DNA of 64,000 nt from Amycolatopsis pretoriensis (lineage in GTDB: Bacteria; Actinomycetota; Actinomycetes; Mycobacteriales; Pseudonocardiaceae), in NCBI RefSeq assembly GCF_900107925.1, contig NZ_FNUJ01000006.1:62001-126000 (forward strand). The letters are read 5' to 3'. Numbering within the stretch: the first letter of the stretch is position 1; each line of letters starts with the position of its first letter. The notes under the pieces are model-generated. The model was not told the DNA's origin, made no database searches, and saw only the letters and a program-made list of their open reading frames with translations. Shown piece by piece: positions 1-8,629 of this stretch. Both the position numbers and the translations under genes were made by a program.

Positions 1-2
1 TG

Positions 3-233
3 CGGCGCGGAGCCCGGGTGATGGTGCACGGCCGGCTGAGACAGCGGTCGTTCGACACGAAGGAGGGCGAGAAGCGCACGGTGACGGAGCTGGACGTCGA
101 CGAGGTGGGCCCGGTCCTGCGGTACGCGACGGCGAAGGTGACCAGGCTGAGCCGCGCCGCGAGCGGCGAGGCGACGAGTTCGTGGACCCCGGAGCCGGTC
201 CCGGTGGCCGCCGGCGTGGACCCTCCGTTCTGA
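3..233 (+). CDS. ssb: single-stranded DNA-binding protein, C-terminal part
   Basis: The reading frame is open from the left edge of the window, so the N-terminal part of the gene is missing. The visible 76 residues contain the late OB-fold strand pattern of bacterial SSB, reading VHGRLRQRSF followed by a lysine/glutamate-rich turn and ELDVDEVGP. A short Pro/Ala/Thr-rich tail follows. SSB coats single-stranded DNA during replication and repair. The tail ends in DPPF, which resembles but does not equal the usual acidic DDDxPF tip that recruits partner proteins. It could be a second, SsbB-like paralogue rather than the main SSB; the missing half prevents a decision. Confidence 0.85.
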   Translation, partial: RRGARVMVHGRLRQRSFDTKEGEKRTVTELDVDEVGPVLRYATAKVTRLSRAASGEATSSWTPEPVPVAAGVDPPF

Positions 234-349
234 GTCGACCCGGGCTCGACCGCCGGCGGTGACGATGGAGGGAAGATTCTGTCGAAATCCCGGCAGCTGG
301 TTCGACGCACGAGTGAGACGAGGTCGAACCACGAGCGGGAGGGACCGAG

Positions 350-637
350 ATGAACGAGCAAACCGGAACACCGGCCGCGCACCCCGTGGTGAACCACCGG
401 ATGCTGGCGATGCTGCGAGCGGTCGCGGCCGGCCGAGGCCGGGTGTCGTGCAGCAGCGAGCCGGACTTGTTCATCGACGAAGTCTCGTGCGGCGACCAGT
501 TCGCGGCCCACGCGCTGGCCCACCAGGGCCTGGTCCGGCCGGCCAGGCCGGGCCGGCCGGGCGAGCTGGTCCCGGCGATCCTGACACCGAAGGGGCAAGC
601 GGTGGTGGCAGCACGCCGCCAGCCCAAAGCCGCCTGA
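350..637 (+). CDS. small hypothetical protein, possible winged-helix fold
   Basis: A 95-residue protein preceded by a strong GGGAGGGA ribosome site at 337-344, five bases before the ATG. I do not recognise a named family. Residues 15-45 look helical, and the second half (AHALAHQGLVRPAR, then a Pro/Gly turn and VPAILTPKGQAVVAAR) resembles the recognition helix and wing of small winged-helix proteins, whose wing often ends in LTpkG. No cofactor motif, signal peptide or membrane segment is visible. It stands alone between ssb and a gene-free stretch. A role in DNA binding is only inferred from this pattern. Confidence 0.6.
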   Translation: MNEQTGTPAAHPVVNHRMLAMLRAVAAGRGRVSCSSEPDLFIDEVSCGDQFAAHALAHQGLVRPARPGRPGELVPAILTPKGQAVVAARRQPKAA

Positions 638-1304
638 AGGGGCGGCGCGAAGCTTGACAACTCCAGAAGGCAAGAGGCGGCACCCACAGCACTCGACGGC
701 CGCTGTCCGGCCGGCCCCGACCCGCCCGGGGCCGGCCGCACAGCCGCGGCGGGCGCCAGCCCGTCGGCGCCCACCCGCACAGCCCGGGCCACAACCCACC
801 AGCCAGCGGCATCCGCCCGGAGCGGCCGCGGCGGGCGCCACCCAGCCCCGCCGACGCCTGCCACCGAGCCCCACCCCGGCCCGTGGCCGTTCATCCGGCC
901 GCCCGGAACCCGACGACCCAGCCGCACCCCAACCAGCCCGCCCGTCATCTCCAAGCCCCGCGCGCCCGGCACCCAAGCCCCGCCATGCCCAAGCCCCGCC
1001 ATGCCCAAGCCCCGCCATGCCCAAGCCCCGCCATGCCCCAGCCCTGCGCGGCCCGGCACCCGACGGCCGCTGCCCGGCTGGCCCCGACCCGTGCAGGGTC
1101 CGGCCGGTGCGGCCGCGGAGAGCACCAGCGGCTCCACGAGCACCCGCCACCGGGCCCCGCCCCGGCCCTCGCCCGGAACCCGGCTGCCCGCAGCACCGCC
1201 CAACGCCACCGCCGACACTGCCCGGCCAGCCCCACCGGCCAGCGACCATCCCCGCGCCGCCCGGCACCCGAGCCCCACCGGACAACGCGACTACCGTGGC
1301 GCAC
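638..1304. other. gene-free, repeat-rich, very G+C-rich stretch
   Basis: These 667 bases are mostly C-rich on the plus strand. The plus frame that runs into the pirin gene is open, but its translation is low-complexity Pro/Ala/Arg without a recognisable domain. The segment holds a perfect 16-bp tandem repeat (listed separately). It also holds two imperfect copies, near 698 and 1060, of a longer phrase that begins CGACGGCCGCTG and continues through CCGGCC/CCGGCT to CCCCGACCCG. No promoter or RNA gene could be recognised in it. Confidence 0.6.
972..1035 (+). repeat. 16-bp perfect tandem repeat, 4 copies
   Basis: The unit CCCAAGCCCCGCCATG occurs four times head to tail with no mismatch, at 972-987, 988-1003, 1004-1019 and 1020-1035. 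A degenerate start of another copy lies near 955. Because 16 is not a multiple of three, each copy is read in a new frame, which argues against selection for a protein product. It lies about 270 bases upstream of the pirin start. Confidence 0.9.
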
Positions 1305-2309
1305 ATGAGCAACACCGAGGCCGCCCCCGCCGAGCTCGCCTGTGGCGACCACCCCACAGCCGCCGACCCCGAGCACCCGGCCGTCGAAATCCTCACCCCG
1401 CGCGAAGTCCCCCTGGGCGGCCCGCGCGCGATGCGGGTCCGCCGGACGCTCCCCCAGCGGTCCCGGTCGCTGATCGGCGCCTGGTGCTTCGCCGACCATT
1501 ACGGCCCGACCGAGGTCACCGGCGCGATGGACGTCGCCCCGCACCCGCACACCGGCCTGCAGACCGTGAGCTGGCTGTTCGCCGGCGAGATCGAGCACCG
1601 CGACAGCCTCGGCACCCACGAGCTCGTCCGCCCCGGCGAGCTCAACCTGATGACCGGCGGCCACGGCATCTGCCACTCCGAGGTCTCGACCCCGGCGGCG
1701 AAGACGCTGCACGGCGTCCAGCTCTGGGTGGCGCTGCCCGAGCGGCACCGGAACACGGCCCGTGCGTTCGACCACTACGTCCCCTCGGTGAACCGGATCG
1801 AAGGCGCGGAAATCCGGGTGTTCCTCGGGTCCCTGGCCGGACGCACCTCACCGATCCCGACCTACACCCCGCTGCTGGGCGCGGAAATCGTCCTGGGCCC
1901 GGACGCCCACATGTCCCTCGGCGTCGACCCGAGCTTCGAACACGGCGTCCTGGTCGACACCGGCGACGTCGTCGTGGCGGGCAGCCGCGTCCGCGCGGCG
2001 GAGCTGGGTTACGTCGGCACCGGCGTGCGCTCGCTGACGTTGAGCAACCGCGGCACGGAACCGGCCCGCTTCCTCCTGCTCGGTGGCACCCCGTTCGACG
2101 AAGAGATCCTGATGTGGTGGAACTTCGTCGGCCGCACGCACGAGGAGATCGCGGCCTTCCGCGAGGCGTGGGAGGCCGAATCCGACCAGTTCGGCAGCGT
2201 CACCGGCTACACGGGCACGCCGCGGCGGCTCCCGGCGCCCCAGCTGCCGGCGGTCCGCATCAAACCGCGCCGGAACCCCGCGTCACCCCAGGAAATCCGC
2301 GACAGCTGA
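1305..2309 (+). CDS. pirin family protein (bicupin, probable metal-dependent)
   Basis: A 334-residue protein, slightly longer than typical pirins (about 290). The N-terminal cupin carries the pirin metal ligands: His80 and His82 in PHPHTGLQTVSWLF, then His124 and Glu126 in GHGICHSE. The C-terminal cupin ends in GGTPFDEEILMWWNFVGR, a strong pirin signature. Known pirins act as quercetin dioxygenases or redox-sensing co-regulators; which applies here cannot be told. The ATG at 1305 is chosen because conservation begins shortly after it and the open frame upstream is low-complexity. The 3' end overlaps the converging hydrolase gene by 27 bases. Confidence 0.9.
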   Translation: MSNTEAAPAELACGDHPTAADPEHPAVEILTPREVPLGGPRAMRVRRTLPQRSRSLIGAWCFADHYGPTEVTGAMDVAPHPHTGLQTVSWLFAGEIEHRDSLGTHELVRPGELNLMTGGHGICHSEVSTPAAKTLHGVQLWVALPERHRNTARAFDHYVPSVNRIEGAEIRVFLGSLAGRTSPIPTYTPLLGAEIVLGPDAHMSLGVDPSFEHGVLVDTGDVVVAGSRVRAAELGYVGTGVRSLTLSNRGTEPARFLLLGGTPFDEEILMWWNFVGRTHEEIAAFREAWEAESDQFGSVTGYTGTPRRLPAPQLPAVRIKPRRNPASPQEIRDS

Positions 2310-3131
2310 GCCGAACCCGGCGGCGTCGTCCAGCCACGGGTAGTGCCCGGCACCGGGCAGGACGACGACCCGCCCGTCCGGGAAGAGCCCGCCGAACTCA
2401 CCGGCGACGGCCGGGCTCGCGATCCAGTCCAGGTCCCCGGCGATCACCAGCACGGGAGCGTCGACGGCCCCGAGCGCGACCCGGGTGACCGAGGGCTCGA
2501 AGGCGCCTTCGGCGTTGTACAGCCGCGCGGCGACACCGTTGCGCTGCCCAGGCTCCAGAGCTTGGTGCCGCTGAGCGGCTTCGTCCCAGCGGCCGTAGTA
2601 CATCGGTGCGACGGCGGCCCAGTCACCACTGGTCGCCCGCCGCTCTGCGATGGCGTCGTAGGCCGCGGCGGCGGCCTCGAACCAGGGTGCGCCGGCCCGC
2701 CGGGCCATGATCCGCCGCCGGTCGTCGACGGACAATTGCAGCCCGACGGCCCGCGGGCTCGGCGCGACGAGTACGAGCCGCCGCAACCGGCCGGGATAGC
2801 GAGCGGCGTAGAGGACGGCGAGGCTGGCCCCGGCCGAGTGCCCGAGCAGGTCGAACCGGTCGAGACCGAGGTGCTTGCGCAGCGCCTCGACGTCTTCGAC
2901 CTGCCGGTCGCACCGGTAGGTGCCGGGATCGGCGGGCACGTCCGAATCCCCGGTCCCTCGCAGGTCGAGAACAGCCAAGCGGTCGAGTCCGCCGAGGTCC
3001 CCGAGGTAGGCCCCGGCACGCATGGGCCCACCGGGCAGGCAGACCACGGGCTCGCCGCCGGATCCGAGAAGGCGGAAGGAGAGCGCGGTCCCGTCCGGCG
3101 CGGAGAAGATCGGCATCCCCGACCCTGTCAC
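2283..3131 (-). CDS. alpha/beta-fold hydrolase, proline-iminopeptidase-like
   Basis: A 282-residue cytoplasmic alpha/beta hydrolase. The oxyanion region CLPGGPM (31-37) and DLRGTGDSD (56-64) are followed by the nucleophile elbow GHSAG with Ser99. An acid lies at Asp233 or Asp235 in AGDLDW, and His263 sits in GAGHYPW, giving a complete triad. The Gly-Gly-Pro oxyanion loop and RGxGDSD are typical of the proline iminopeptidase/epoxide hydrolase branch; the substrate is unknown. The GTG start overlaps the stop of the upstream GntR gene as GTGA, so the two are translationally coupled. The hydrolase is probably under that regulator. Confidence 0.88.
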   Translation of the reverse strand: MTGSGMPIFSAPDGTALSFRLLGSGGEPVVCLPGGPMRAGAYLGDLGGLDRLAVLDLRGTGDSDVPADPGTYRCDRQVEDVEALRKHLGLDRFDLLGHSAGASLAVLYAARYPGRLRRLVLVAPSPRAVGLQLSVDDRRRIMARRAGAPWFEAAAAAYDAIAERRATSGDWAAVAPMYYGRWDEAAQRHQALEPGQRNGVAARLYNAEGAFEPSVTRVALGAVDAPVLVIAGDLDWIASPAVAGEFGGLFPDGRVVVLPGAGHYPWLDDAAGFGSAVADFLG

Positions 3132-3823
3132 TCCGAAGGCTGCGCGAGCAACCCCGTCCGCGCGAGATAAGCGTCCAACGTCGCCAACCGGTGCTCACGC
3201 GCGCACTGCTCGACCTCCGCCGGCTCACCGCCATCCTCGATCAGGGCCAGCAACCGCTCGTGCTCCTCGACCGACGCCGGCGCCCGCCCCGGGACCGACG
3301 CGAACGTGCTGTCCCGGACCGCGGCGAGCCGCGTCCAGCACCGCTGCACCAGATCCACCAGGTTCGGGTTGGGGCAGGCGCTGAACAGCACCTCGTGGAA
3401 CTCGGCGTTCAGCGCGGTGAACGTCAGCGGGTCGAACTCGGCCAGGCTCCGGCGCATCCGCTCGTTCAGCGCCCGGGCCTTCGCCAGGTCCGAAGGCGTC
3501 AACAGCGGTGCGGCGAGGCCGGTCGCCGCGCCCTCGACGATCGCCACCGTCTGCATCGCGTGGCGGTACTCGGTGGGGTCGATGGCGATCACCCGGGCGC
3601 CGACGTTCCGCTCGAACTCGATCAGCTCCTCGGCCTCGAGCCGGCGCAGGGCCTCGCGGACCGGCACCGCGCTGACGTCGAGCTCGCGGCCGATCTGGTC
3701 GAGCACCAGCCGGTACCCGGGCCCGTAGCGGCCGTCGAGGATCCTGGCCTTGATCGTCTCGTAGGCCAGCTGGGACTTCGTGACCGGTCTTCCCGAGGAC
3801 GCGCTGATCATGTAGGAAACCAT
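3128..3823 (-). CDS. GntR-family transcriptional regulator, FCD domain
   Basis: A 231-residue regulator. A winged-helix DNA-binding domain occupies about residues 14-78, with the GntR recognition stretch VSAVPVREALRRLEAEELIE. An all-helical FCD ligand-binding domain covers about 85-220 (EGAATGLAAPLL, then EFHEVLFSACPN and EEHERLLALIEDG, which hold typical FCD ligand residues). It is divergent from the ThDP enzyme and cotranscribed with the hydrolase downstream. The first ATG (3823) lies inside the palindrome ACCATATATGGT. A second in-frame ATG at 3811 would give 227 residues and leave the palindrome untranslated. The operator position predicts autoregulation and control of the divergent gene. 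Confidence 0.88.
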   Translation of the reverse strand: MVSYMISASSGRPVTKSQLAYETIKARILDGRYGPGYRLVLDQIGRELDVSAVPVREALRRLEAEELIEFERNVGARVIAIDPTEYRHAMQTVAIVEGAATGLAAPLLTPSDLAKARALNERMRRSLAEFDPLTFTALNAEFHEVLFSACPNPNLVDLVQRCWTRLAAVRDSTFASVPGRAPASVEEHERLLALIEDGGEPAEVEQCAREHRLATLDAYLARTGLLAQPSE

Positions 3824-3830
3824 ATATGGT
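3819..3830. promoter_or_regulatory. palindromic operator, likely GntR/FCD site
   Basis: ACCATATATGGT is a perfect 12-bp palindrome centred in the short gap between the divergent GntR and ThDP genes. FCD-type GntR proteins commonly bind short A/T-centred palindromes of this size. Binding here would cover the first codon of the regulator and the promoter zone of the ThDP gene. Confidence 0.6.
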
Positions 3831-3864
3831 CCCGTCGACGGATGACGCCCAGGAGGCCGCCCCG

Positions 3865-5496
3865 ATGCCGAGTTCCCCGTCCGCCCCCACCGCGGCCGAC
3901 CTGATCGTCGACGGCCTGCGGGCCCACGGCGTCGACACCGTCTTCGGGCTGCCCGGCGTCCAGACCTACGACCTGTTCGACAGCCTGGCCCGCGCCGGCG
4001 GGGACATCCGGGTGATCGGCGCGCGGCACGAGCAGACCGTGGCCTACATGGCGTTCGGCTACGCCCAGGCGACCGGGCGCACCGGCGTCTACACGGTCGT
4101 GCCCGGCCCCGGCGTCCTGAACTCCTCGGCGGCGCTGCTCTCGGCGCACGGCGCGAGCGCTCCCGTCGTGTGCCTGACCAGCGAAATCCCCCGCGCGTAC
4201 CTCGGCCGCGGGCTCGGGCACCTGCACGAAATGCCCGACCAGCTGGCCACCCTGCGAACGATGACCAAGTGGTCGGCGCTGGTCGAGCATCCGGCCGAGG
4301 TCCCGGACGCCGTGGCGACAGCCTTCCGCGAAGCCGCGGGCGGGCGGCCGAGGCCGGTTTCGCTCGCGGTGCCGTGGGACGTGCTGGGCCTGCGTGCCCC
4401 GGCCGAGCCCGTCGGGCCGCGACCGCTTCCGTGCCCGGTCGTCGACCCGGTCGCCGTGGAGCAGGCCGCCGAGCTGCTGAGCGGCGCGCGGAATCCGATG
4501 ATCATGGTGGGTGGCGGCGCCCGGCACGCGGCCGCCGAGGTCCGGGCGCTGGCCGAACGGCTGCAGGCGCCGGTGGTGCCGTTCCGCGGCGGCCGGGGCA
4601 TCGTCGGTGACGACCACCCGCTGGGCTTCACCTGCGTCTCCGGCTTCGAGCGGTGGGCGGAGACCGACGTCGTGATCGGCATCGGTTCGCGGATGGAGCT
4701 GTCGTGGTTCCGCTGGCCCGACAAGCCCGCCGGTCTCAAGACGATCCTGCTGGACATCGACCCGAGGCAGGCGACGCGGCTCGAAGCGGACGTCGCGATC
4801 GTGGCCGATGCGGCCGACGCCACGGCCGCGCTGACCGCGGCCACTGGTCCACAGAGGACGGACCGGACCGCGGAGTTCGCCGCGGTGAAGGCAGCGGTGG
4901 CCGAACGGTTCGCCGACGTCGGACCGGAACTGGAGTACCTGCGCGCGATCCGGGACGTGCTGCCGCGCGACGGCTTCTTCGTCGAGGAGATCTGCCAGGT
5001 CGGCTTCGCGTCCTACTTCGGGTTCGAGGTGTACTCGCCCCGCACCTTCGTCACGTGCGGCCACCAGGGCACGCTCGGCTTCGGCTACCCCACTGCCCTC
5101 GGCGTGCAGGCGGCCTTCCCCGGTCGCCCGGTGGTGTCGGTGGCCGGGGACGGCGGGTTCATGTTCGCCGCGCAGGAGCTGGCCACGGCCGTCCAATATG
5201 GACTGAACGTCGTCGCGGTCGTGTTCGACAACGGCTACTACGGCAACGTCCACCTCGACCAGGAGCGGCTGTTCGAGGGCCGCGCGCTGGGCGGGCGGCT
5301 GGGCAACCCGGACTTCGCGCGGCTCGCCGAGACGTTCGGCGCGCTCGGCCTGACCGCGCGCACCCCGGACGACCTGCGCGGCGCGCTGGACAAGGCGTTC
5401 GCCGCGGGCCGGCCGGCGCTCGTGCACGTGCCGTGCGAGCTGGGCGCCGGTGCTTCGCCGTGGAAGTACCTGATGCCGAAGTCGGACCGCAGCTAG
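3865..5496 (+). CDS. thiamine-diphosphate-dependent enzyme, acetolactate-synthase-like
   Basis: A 543-residue ThDP enzyme with the three-domain layout of acetolactate synthase, benzoylformate decarboxylase and relatives. The N-terminal PYR domain has the activating glutamate Glu56 in GARHEQTVAYMAFGYA. The middle domain contains a Rossmann-like segment (MIMVGGGARHAA). The C-terminal PP domain has the ThDP/Mg motif GDGGF at 428-432 with Asn456 in VFDNGYYGN. The ATG at 3865 is chosen because AGGAGG lies at 3851-3856; the upstream in-frame start lacks such a site. Catabolic use is suggested by the divergent FCD regulator and the lack of an ilvN-like small subunit. Substrate unknown. Confidence 0.85.
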   Translation: MPSSPSAPTAADLIVDGLRAHGVDTVFGLPGVQTYDLFDSLARAGGDIRVIGARHEQTVAYMAFGYAQATGRTGVYTVVPGPGVLNSSAALLSAHGASAPVVCLTSEIPRAYLGRGLGHLHEMPDQLATLRTMTKWSALVEHPAEVPDAVATAFREAAGGRPRPVSLAVPWDVLGLRAPAEPVGPRPLPCPVVDPVAVEQAAELLSGARNPMIMVGGGARHAAAEVRALAERLQAPVVPFRGGRGIVGDDHPLGFTCVSGFERWAETDVVIGIGSRMELSWFRWPDKPAGLKTILLDIDPRQATRLEADVAIVADAADATAALTAATGPQRTDRTAEFAAVKAAVAERFADVGPELEYLRAIRDVLPRDGFFVEEICQVGFASYFGFEVYSPRTFVTCGHQGTLGFGYPTALGVQAAFPGRPVVSVAGDGGFMFAAQELATAVQYGLNVVAVVFDNGYYGNVHLDQERLFEGRALGGRLGNPDFARLAETFGALGLTARTPDDLRGALDKAFAAGRPALVHVPCELGAGASPWKYLMPKSDRS

Positions 5497-6887
5497 CCGG
5501 CGGCCACGCGCTCGAGCGCGGCGAAGACGCGCTCGACGTCGGCCGCGGTCGTCCGCCAGTTGCTGAAGGCGGCGCGCAGGGCCGGGCGGCCGTCGTACAC
5601 CGTCGGGGTCAGGAACGTCGTGCCGTCCTCGGCGATGGCCCGCACGAGGGCGTCGATGTCCCGGTCGACGGCCGGGGCGAAGCAGACGACGTTGAGCCGC
5701 ACGGGCGCGAGCAGCCGCCAGCGCGGCGAACCGTCGAGCCGCGCGCCGAGGTCCCGGGCGAGCGTCACGCAGCGCTCGACGATCTCGCGGTGCCCGTCCC
5801 GGCCGTAGGCCACGAGCGAGAACCAGGCCGGGAGGGCCCGCAGCCGGCGGGAGTTCTCCGGGGTGAGGTGCAGGAAGTCCGGCGTCTCGCCGATCTCGCC
5901 GAGGTAGGCGGCGTTGTTGCTGAAAACGCGCAGCTGCAGGTCGCGGCGGCGGGTGAACTGGACGGCGGAGTCGTAGGGCACGTTGAGCCACTTGTGCAGG
6001 TCGACGACCACCGAGTCGGCCTGCTCGAGCCCCGCGGTCAGCGCCGCGTACTGCGGGGCGAGGGCGGCGAACCCGCCGAACGCGGCGTCGACGTGCAGCC
6101 AGAAGCCGTACCGCCGCTTGAGCGCGGCGATCGCGCGCAGGTCGTCGAAGTCGACGGTGTTCACGGTGCCGGCGTTCGCGACGACGACGGCCGGCCCGTC
6201 GAGCGTTTCGAGCACCTCGGCCAGCTTGCCGACGTCGACGGCTTCGCGGCCGGGCAGCACCGGCACCTTCCGCAGCGATGACCGGCCCATCCCCAGGAAG
6301 GACAACGCCTTGAGGACGCTCGAGTGCGCCGATCCGGACAGCACGGTGACCGGCCCGAGCGCGGCGGCGCCGTCTTCGGACACCGAAACCCCGGCGCGTT
6401 CCCCGAGCCATTCGCGGGCGATGGCCAGGCCGGTGACGGTGGACATGGTGGCCCCGGTGACGAACGCACCGGAGAACTCCGCGCCAAGGCCGAACAGCTC
6501 GGCCAGCCAGCCGACGGTCTCGCGCTCGAGGTCGGCGGCGGTGGAATCCAGGCTGCTGGCCGGGTTCTGATCGTAGGTGGCGGCGAGCCAGTCCCCGGCG
6601 AGCGCCGCCGGGGTGGCCCCACCGGTGACGAACCCGAGGTAGCGAGGCCCTGCGCTACCGGCGAAGCCGCCTTCCCAGCGCCGCGAGAACTCCTCCAGCG
6701 CACCCCGGGCCCCGGCACCTTCGAGAGGCAGAGGCGCCCGATCGACGTCCCCGGGCGGAACGGCGGCGGCCCGCTCGGCCAGGCCGGCGAGCGCCTCACC
6801 GGCGGCTTTCCGCGTGGCGTCGAGCAGATCGGGCAGGGAGTCCAGGTCTTCGGCAAGCCTCGGATGCACGTCCCCGACGCTAAGCAC
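5493..6887 (-). CDS. PLP-dependent group II decarboxylase (aromatic amino acid decarboxylase family)
   Basis: A 464-residue fold-type I PLP enzyme. Diagnostic residues are His188 in SGSAHSS (ring stacking), the HVDAAFGG segment with Asp267 (pyridine nitrogen), and the Schiff-base Lys299 in DLHKWLNVPYD. The family includes aromatic-L-amino-acid, tyrosine and 2,4-diaminobutyrate decarboxylases; length and motifs fit the aromatic branch best, but substrate choice cannot be read safely. It converges on the ThDP gene with a 4-base overlap of the two stop regions. No dedicated transporter or regulator is adjacent. Confidence 0.88.
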   Translation of the reverse strand: MLSVGDVHPRLAEDLDSLPDLLDATRKAAGEALAGLAERAAAVPPGDVDRAPLPLEGAGARGALEEFSRRWEGGFAGSAGPRYLGFVTGGATPAALAGDWLAATYDQNPASSLDSTAADLERETVGWLAELFGLGAEFSGAFVTGATMSTVTGLAIAREWLGERAGVSVSEDGAAALGPVTVLSGSAHSSVLKALSFLGMGRSSLRKVPVLPGREAVDVGKLAEVLETLDGPAVVVANAGTVNTVDFDDLRAIAALKRRYGFWLHVDAAFGGFAALAPQYAALTAGLEQADSVVVDLHKWLNVPYDSAVQFTRRRDLQLRVFSNNAAYLGEIGETPDFLHLTPENSRRLRALPAWFSLVAYGRDGHREIVERCVTLARDLGARLDGSPRWRLLAPVRLNVVCFAPAVDRDIDALVRAIAEDGTTFLTPTVYDGRPALRAAFSNWRTTAADVERVFAALERVAAG

Positions 6888-6932
6888 CGCGAACGGCGTT
6901 GTCGCGGTCCAATCCGCCGAAACTGGCCCGGC

Positions 6933-7829
6933 TCAGCGACGCAGGAGCCGCCGGACGCGGGCCTCGGCCGGGTCGAACGCCACCCGGCGCAACGGTCCCA
7001 CCAGCAGCACCACCACCGCCATCGCCGACAGCGCGGCGAGCACCATCGCCGCGACGAACTGGGCGGCCCCGGACGTCGCCGTCCCCAGCACCAGGTATCC
7101 CACCAGCACCAGGGCCACCGGCGCGAGCAACCCGCACAGCACCGGCAGCGGCGGCACGCGGTCACCGTCGGGGCGGCGGGCGGACACCACCGCCGCCCCG
7201 GCGCAGGTGACCGCGGCGACCAGGAGGCAGCCGCCGACGGTGTCGCTCAACCGGTGCCAGCCCAGGGCCACCGTCGCGGCCGAGACCCAGGCGACGCCGA
7301 CGCCGCCGAGCACCAGGGCCTGCGCGCGGTAGCGGCGCGGCAGGACGATCGCGAGCGCCACCAGCACGGCCATCGCCGCGCTGACGTGCCCGCTCGGGAA
7401 GCTGTTGTGGCTCGCGACGCCGAACCGGTCGCCCGTGGCCGGCCGGTCCAGCACGTACAGCTTGAGCAGCTGCGCCACCACCAGTGGCGCGGTGAGCAGG
7501 AACAGCGCCGTCACGCCGAGGGCGAACCGGCGCCGGACCAGGGCGATCACCACCAGCAGCACCGCCACCCCGCCGAGCAGGACGACCTGGTCGGCCTGCC
7601 GCAACGGGTCCGCCCACTCGACCGTGTTCCCCGCCGCCTGGGCGCTGCGGACGACGCCGTTCTCGACGCTGCGCCCGGCTTCGGTGCGGACGAACAGCAC
7701 GTAGGCCACGACGAACGCGAGGGCGAAACCGGCCGCGCTCGCCGCGAGCACGGCGGTGCGGGACACGGCCGCGGTGACGAGCGCGTGGCGGACGGGAACG
7801 GGTCGCGTTTCGGTGAGGGTCACTGCCAT
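6933..7829 (-). CDS. PAP2-superfamily membrane phosphatase
   Basis: A 298-residue multi-pass membrane protein with the three PAP2 phosphatase motifs in order: KLYVLDRP (C1), NSFPSGHVS (C2, with the general-acid His) and the nucleophilic His in LGWHRLSD (C3). About seven hydrophobic helices are visible, including an N-terminal one at residues 27-47 and two or three extra after C3. Such enzymes remove phosphate from lipid phosphates or undecaprenyl pyrophosphate at the outer membrane face. It stands divergent from the two-component operon, about 110 bases away, so a link to cell-envelope stress is possible but inferred. Confidence 0.9.
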   Translation of the reverse strand: MAVTLTETRPVPVRHALVTAAVSRTAVLAASAAGFALAFVVAYVLFVRTEAGRSVENGVVRSAQAAGNTVEWADPLRQADQVVLLGGVAVLLVVIALVRRRFALGVTALFLLTAPLVVAQLLKLYVLDRPATGDRFGVASHNSFPSGHVSAAMAVLVALAIVLPRRYRAQALVLGGVGVAWVSAATVALGWHRLSDTVGGCLLVAAVTCAGAAVVSARRPDGDRVPPLPVLCGLLAPVALVLVGYLVLGTATSGAAQFVAAMVLAALSAMAVVVLLVGPLRRVAFDPAEARVRRLLRR

Positions 7830-7939
7830 GTCCCCGAGTCTGGGGACGGCATTTCGGGATCCCGTCAGCGCGATGTCATGGTTTTGCTACAAGATCCGCC
7901 CGGGTCGCCACGACGTGCGCTTTTCCGAATAATGGCGCC

Positions 7940-8629
7940 GTGGCCGAGGTACTGGTGGTAGAAGACGACGCGGCGGTGCGGGAAGGACTGCAGCTGGCCC
8001 TGCGCCGGCAGGGGCACGTGGTGCACACCGCCGAATCGGGTGAGCTCGGCATCGAGGTGCTGGTGCGGCACCGGCCCGACATCGTGGTACTCGACCTCAT
8101 GCTGCCCGGCATGGACGGCTTCGAGACCTGCCGCCGGATGCGGGCGTCCGGGCCGATCCCGATCATCATGCTCACCGCGCGCAGCGACGACTTCGACGTC
8201 GTGGCCGGGCTCGAAGCGGGCGCGGACGACTACGTCGCCAAACCGGTCGAGCCCCGGGTGCTGGACGCGCGGATCCGGGCCGTGCTGCGGCGGGGCGTCG
8301 CCGAGCGGCCGGGCGAGCCGCCGGAACCCGAGGAGCGCCACGGCGACCTGGTGATCGACCGGGCCGGGCTCGAGGTGACCAAGCGCGGCGCCGCCGTGTC
8401 GCTGACCCCGACCGAGCTGAAGCTGCTGCTGGAGCTCTCGCGCACGCCCGGGCAGGTGTACAGCCGTCAGCAGATCCTCTCCGCCGTCTGGGACCACGAC
8501 TACCTCGGGGACTCGCGGCTGGTCGACGCGTGCGTGCAGCGGCTGCGCGCGAAGATCGAAGACGTGCCGGCGAAGCCGGAGTACGTGCAGACGGTCCGCG
8601 GGTTCGGCTACCGGTTCGGCCGCTCGTGA
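7940..8629 (+). CDS. OmpR/PhoB-type response regulator
   Basis: A 229-residue two-domain regulator. In the receiver domain the phosphoacceptor is Asp52 in VLDLMLPGMDG, with acidic Glu8-Asp10, Thr79 in MLTAR and Lys101 in YVAKP. The C-terminal winged helix contains LTPTELKLLLELSRTPGQVYSR and ends in VQTVRGFGYRF, typical of OmpR members. The GTG at 7940 is used. The stop overlaps the kinase start as GTGA. The gene order regulator-kinase-lipoprotein recalls CseB/CseC/CseA and MtrA/MtrB/LpqB envelope-stress systems of actinobacteria, but residue-level assignment to either is not possible from here. Confidence 0.95.
   Translation: MAEVLVVEDDAAVREGLQLALRRQGHVVHTAESGELGIEVLVRHRPDIVVLDLMLPGMDGFETCRRMRASGPIPIIMLTARSDDFDVVAGLEAGADDYVAKPVEPRVLDARIRAVLRRGVAERPGEPPEPEERHGDLVIDRAGLEVTKRGAAVSLTPTELKLLLELSRTPGQVYSRQQILSAVWDHDYLGDSRLVDACVQRLRAKIEDVPAKPEYVQTVRGFGYRFGRS

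Noticed and set aside
972..1035. CRISPR-like array
   Set aside because: The 16-bp units are directly adjacent with no spacers and there are no cas genes.
654..1304. N-terminal 217 residues of the open frame leading into pirin
   Set aside because: Low-complexity Pro/Ala sequence, frame-shifting 16-bp repeats, and the pirin fold is complete from 1305.
3808..6411. 867-residue minus-strand open frame
   Set aside because: Arg/Pro/Ala-rich translation without a domain; it lies antisense to the ThDP gene and out of frame with the PLP decarboxylase, both of which have clear motifs. Typical high-G+C shadow.
7832..7939. Promoter for the two-component operon
   Set aside because: TACAAGAT near 7888 could be a -10 but no matching -35 or start evidence was found.
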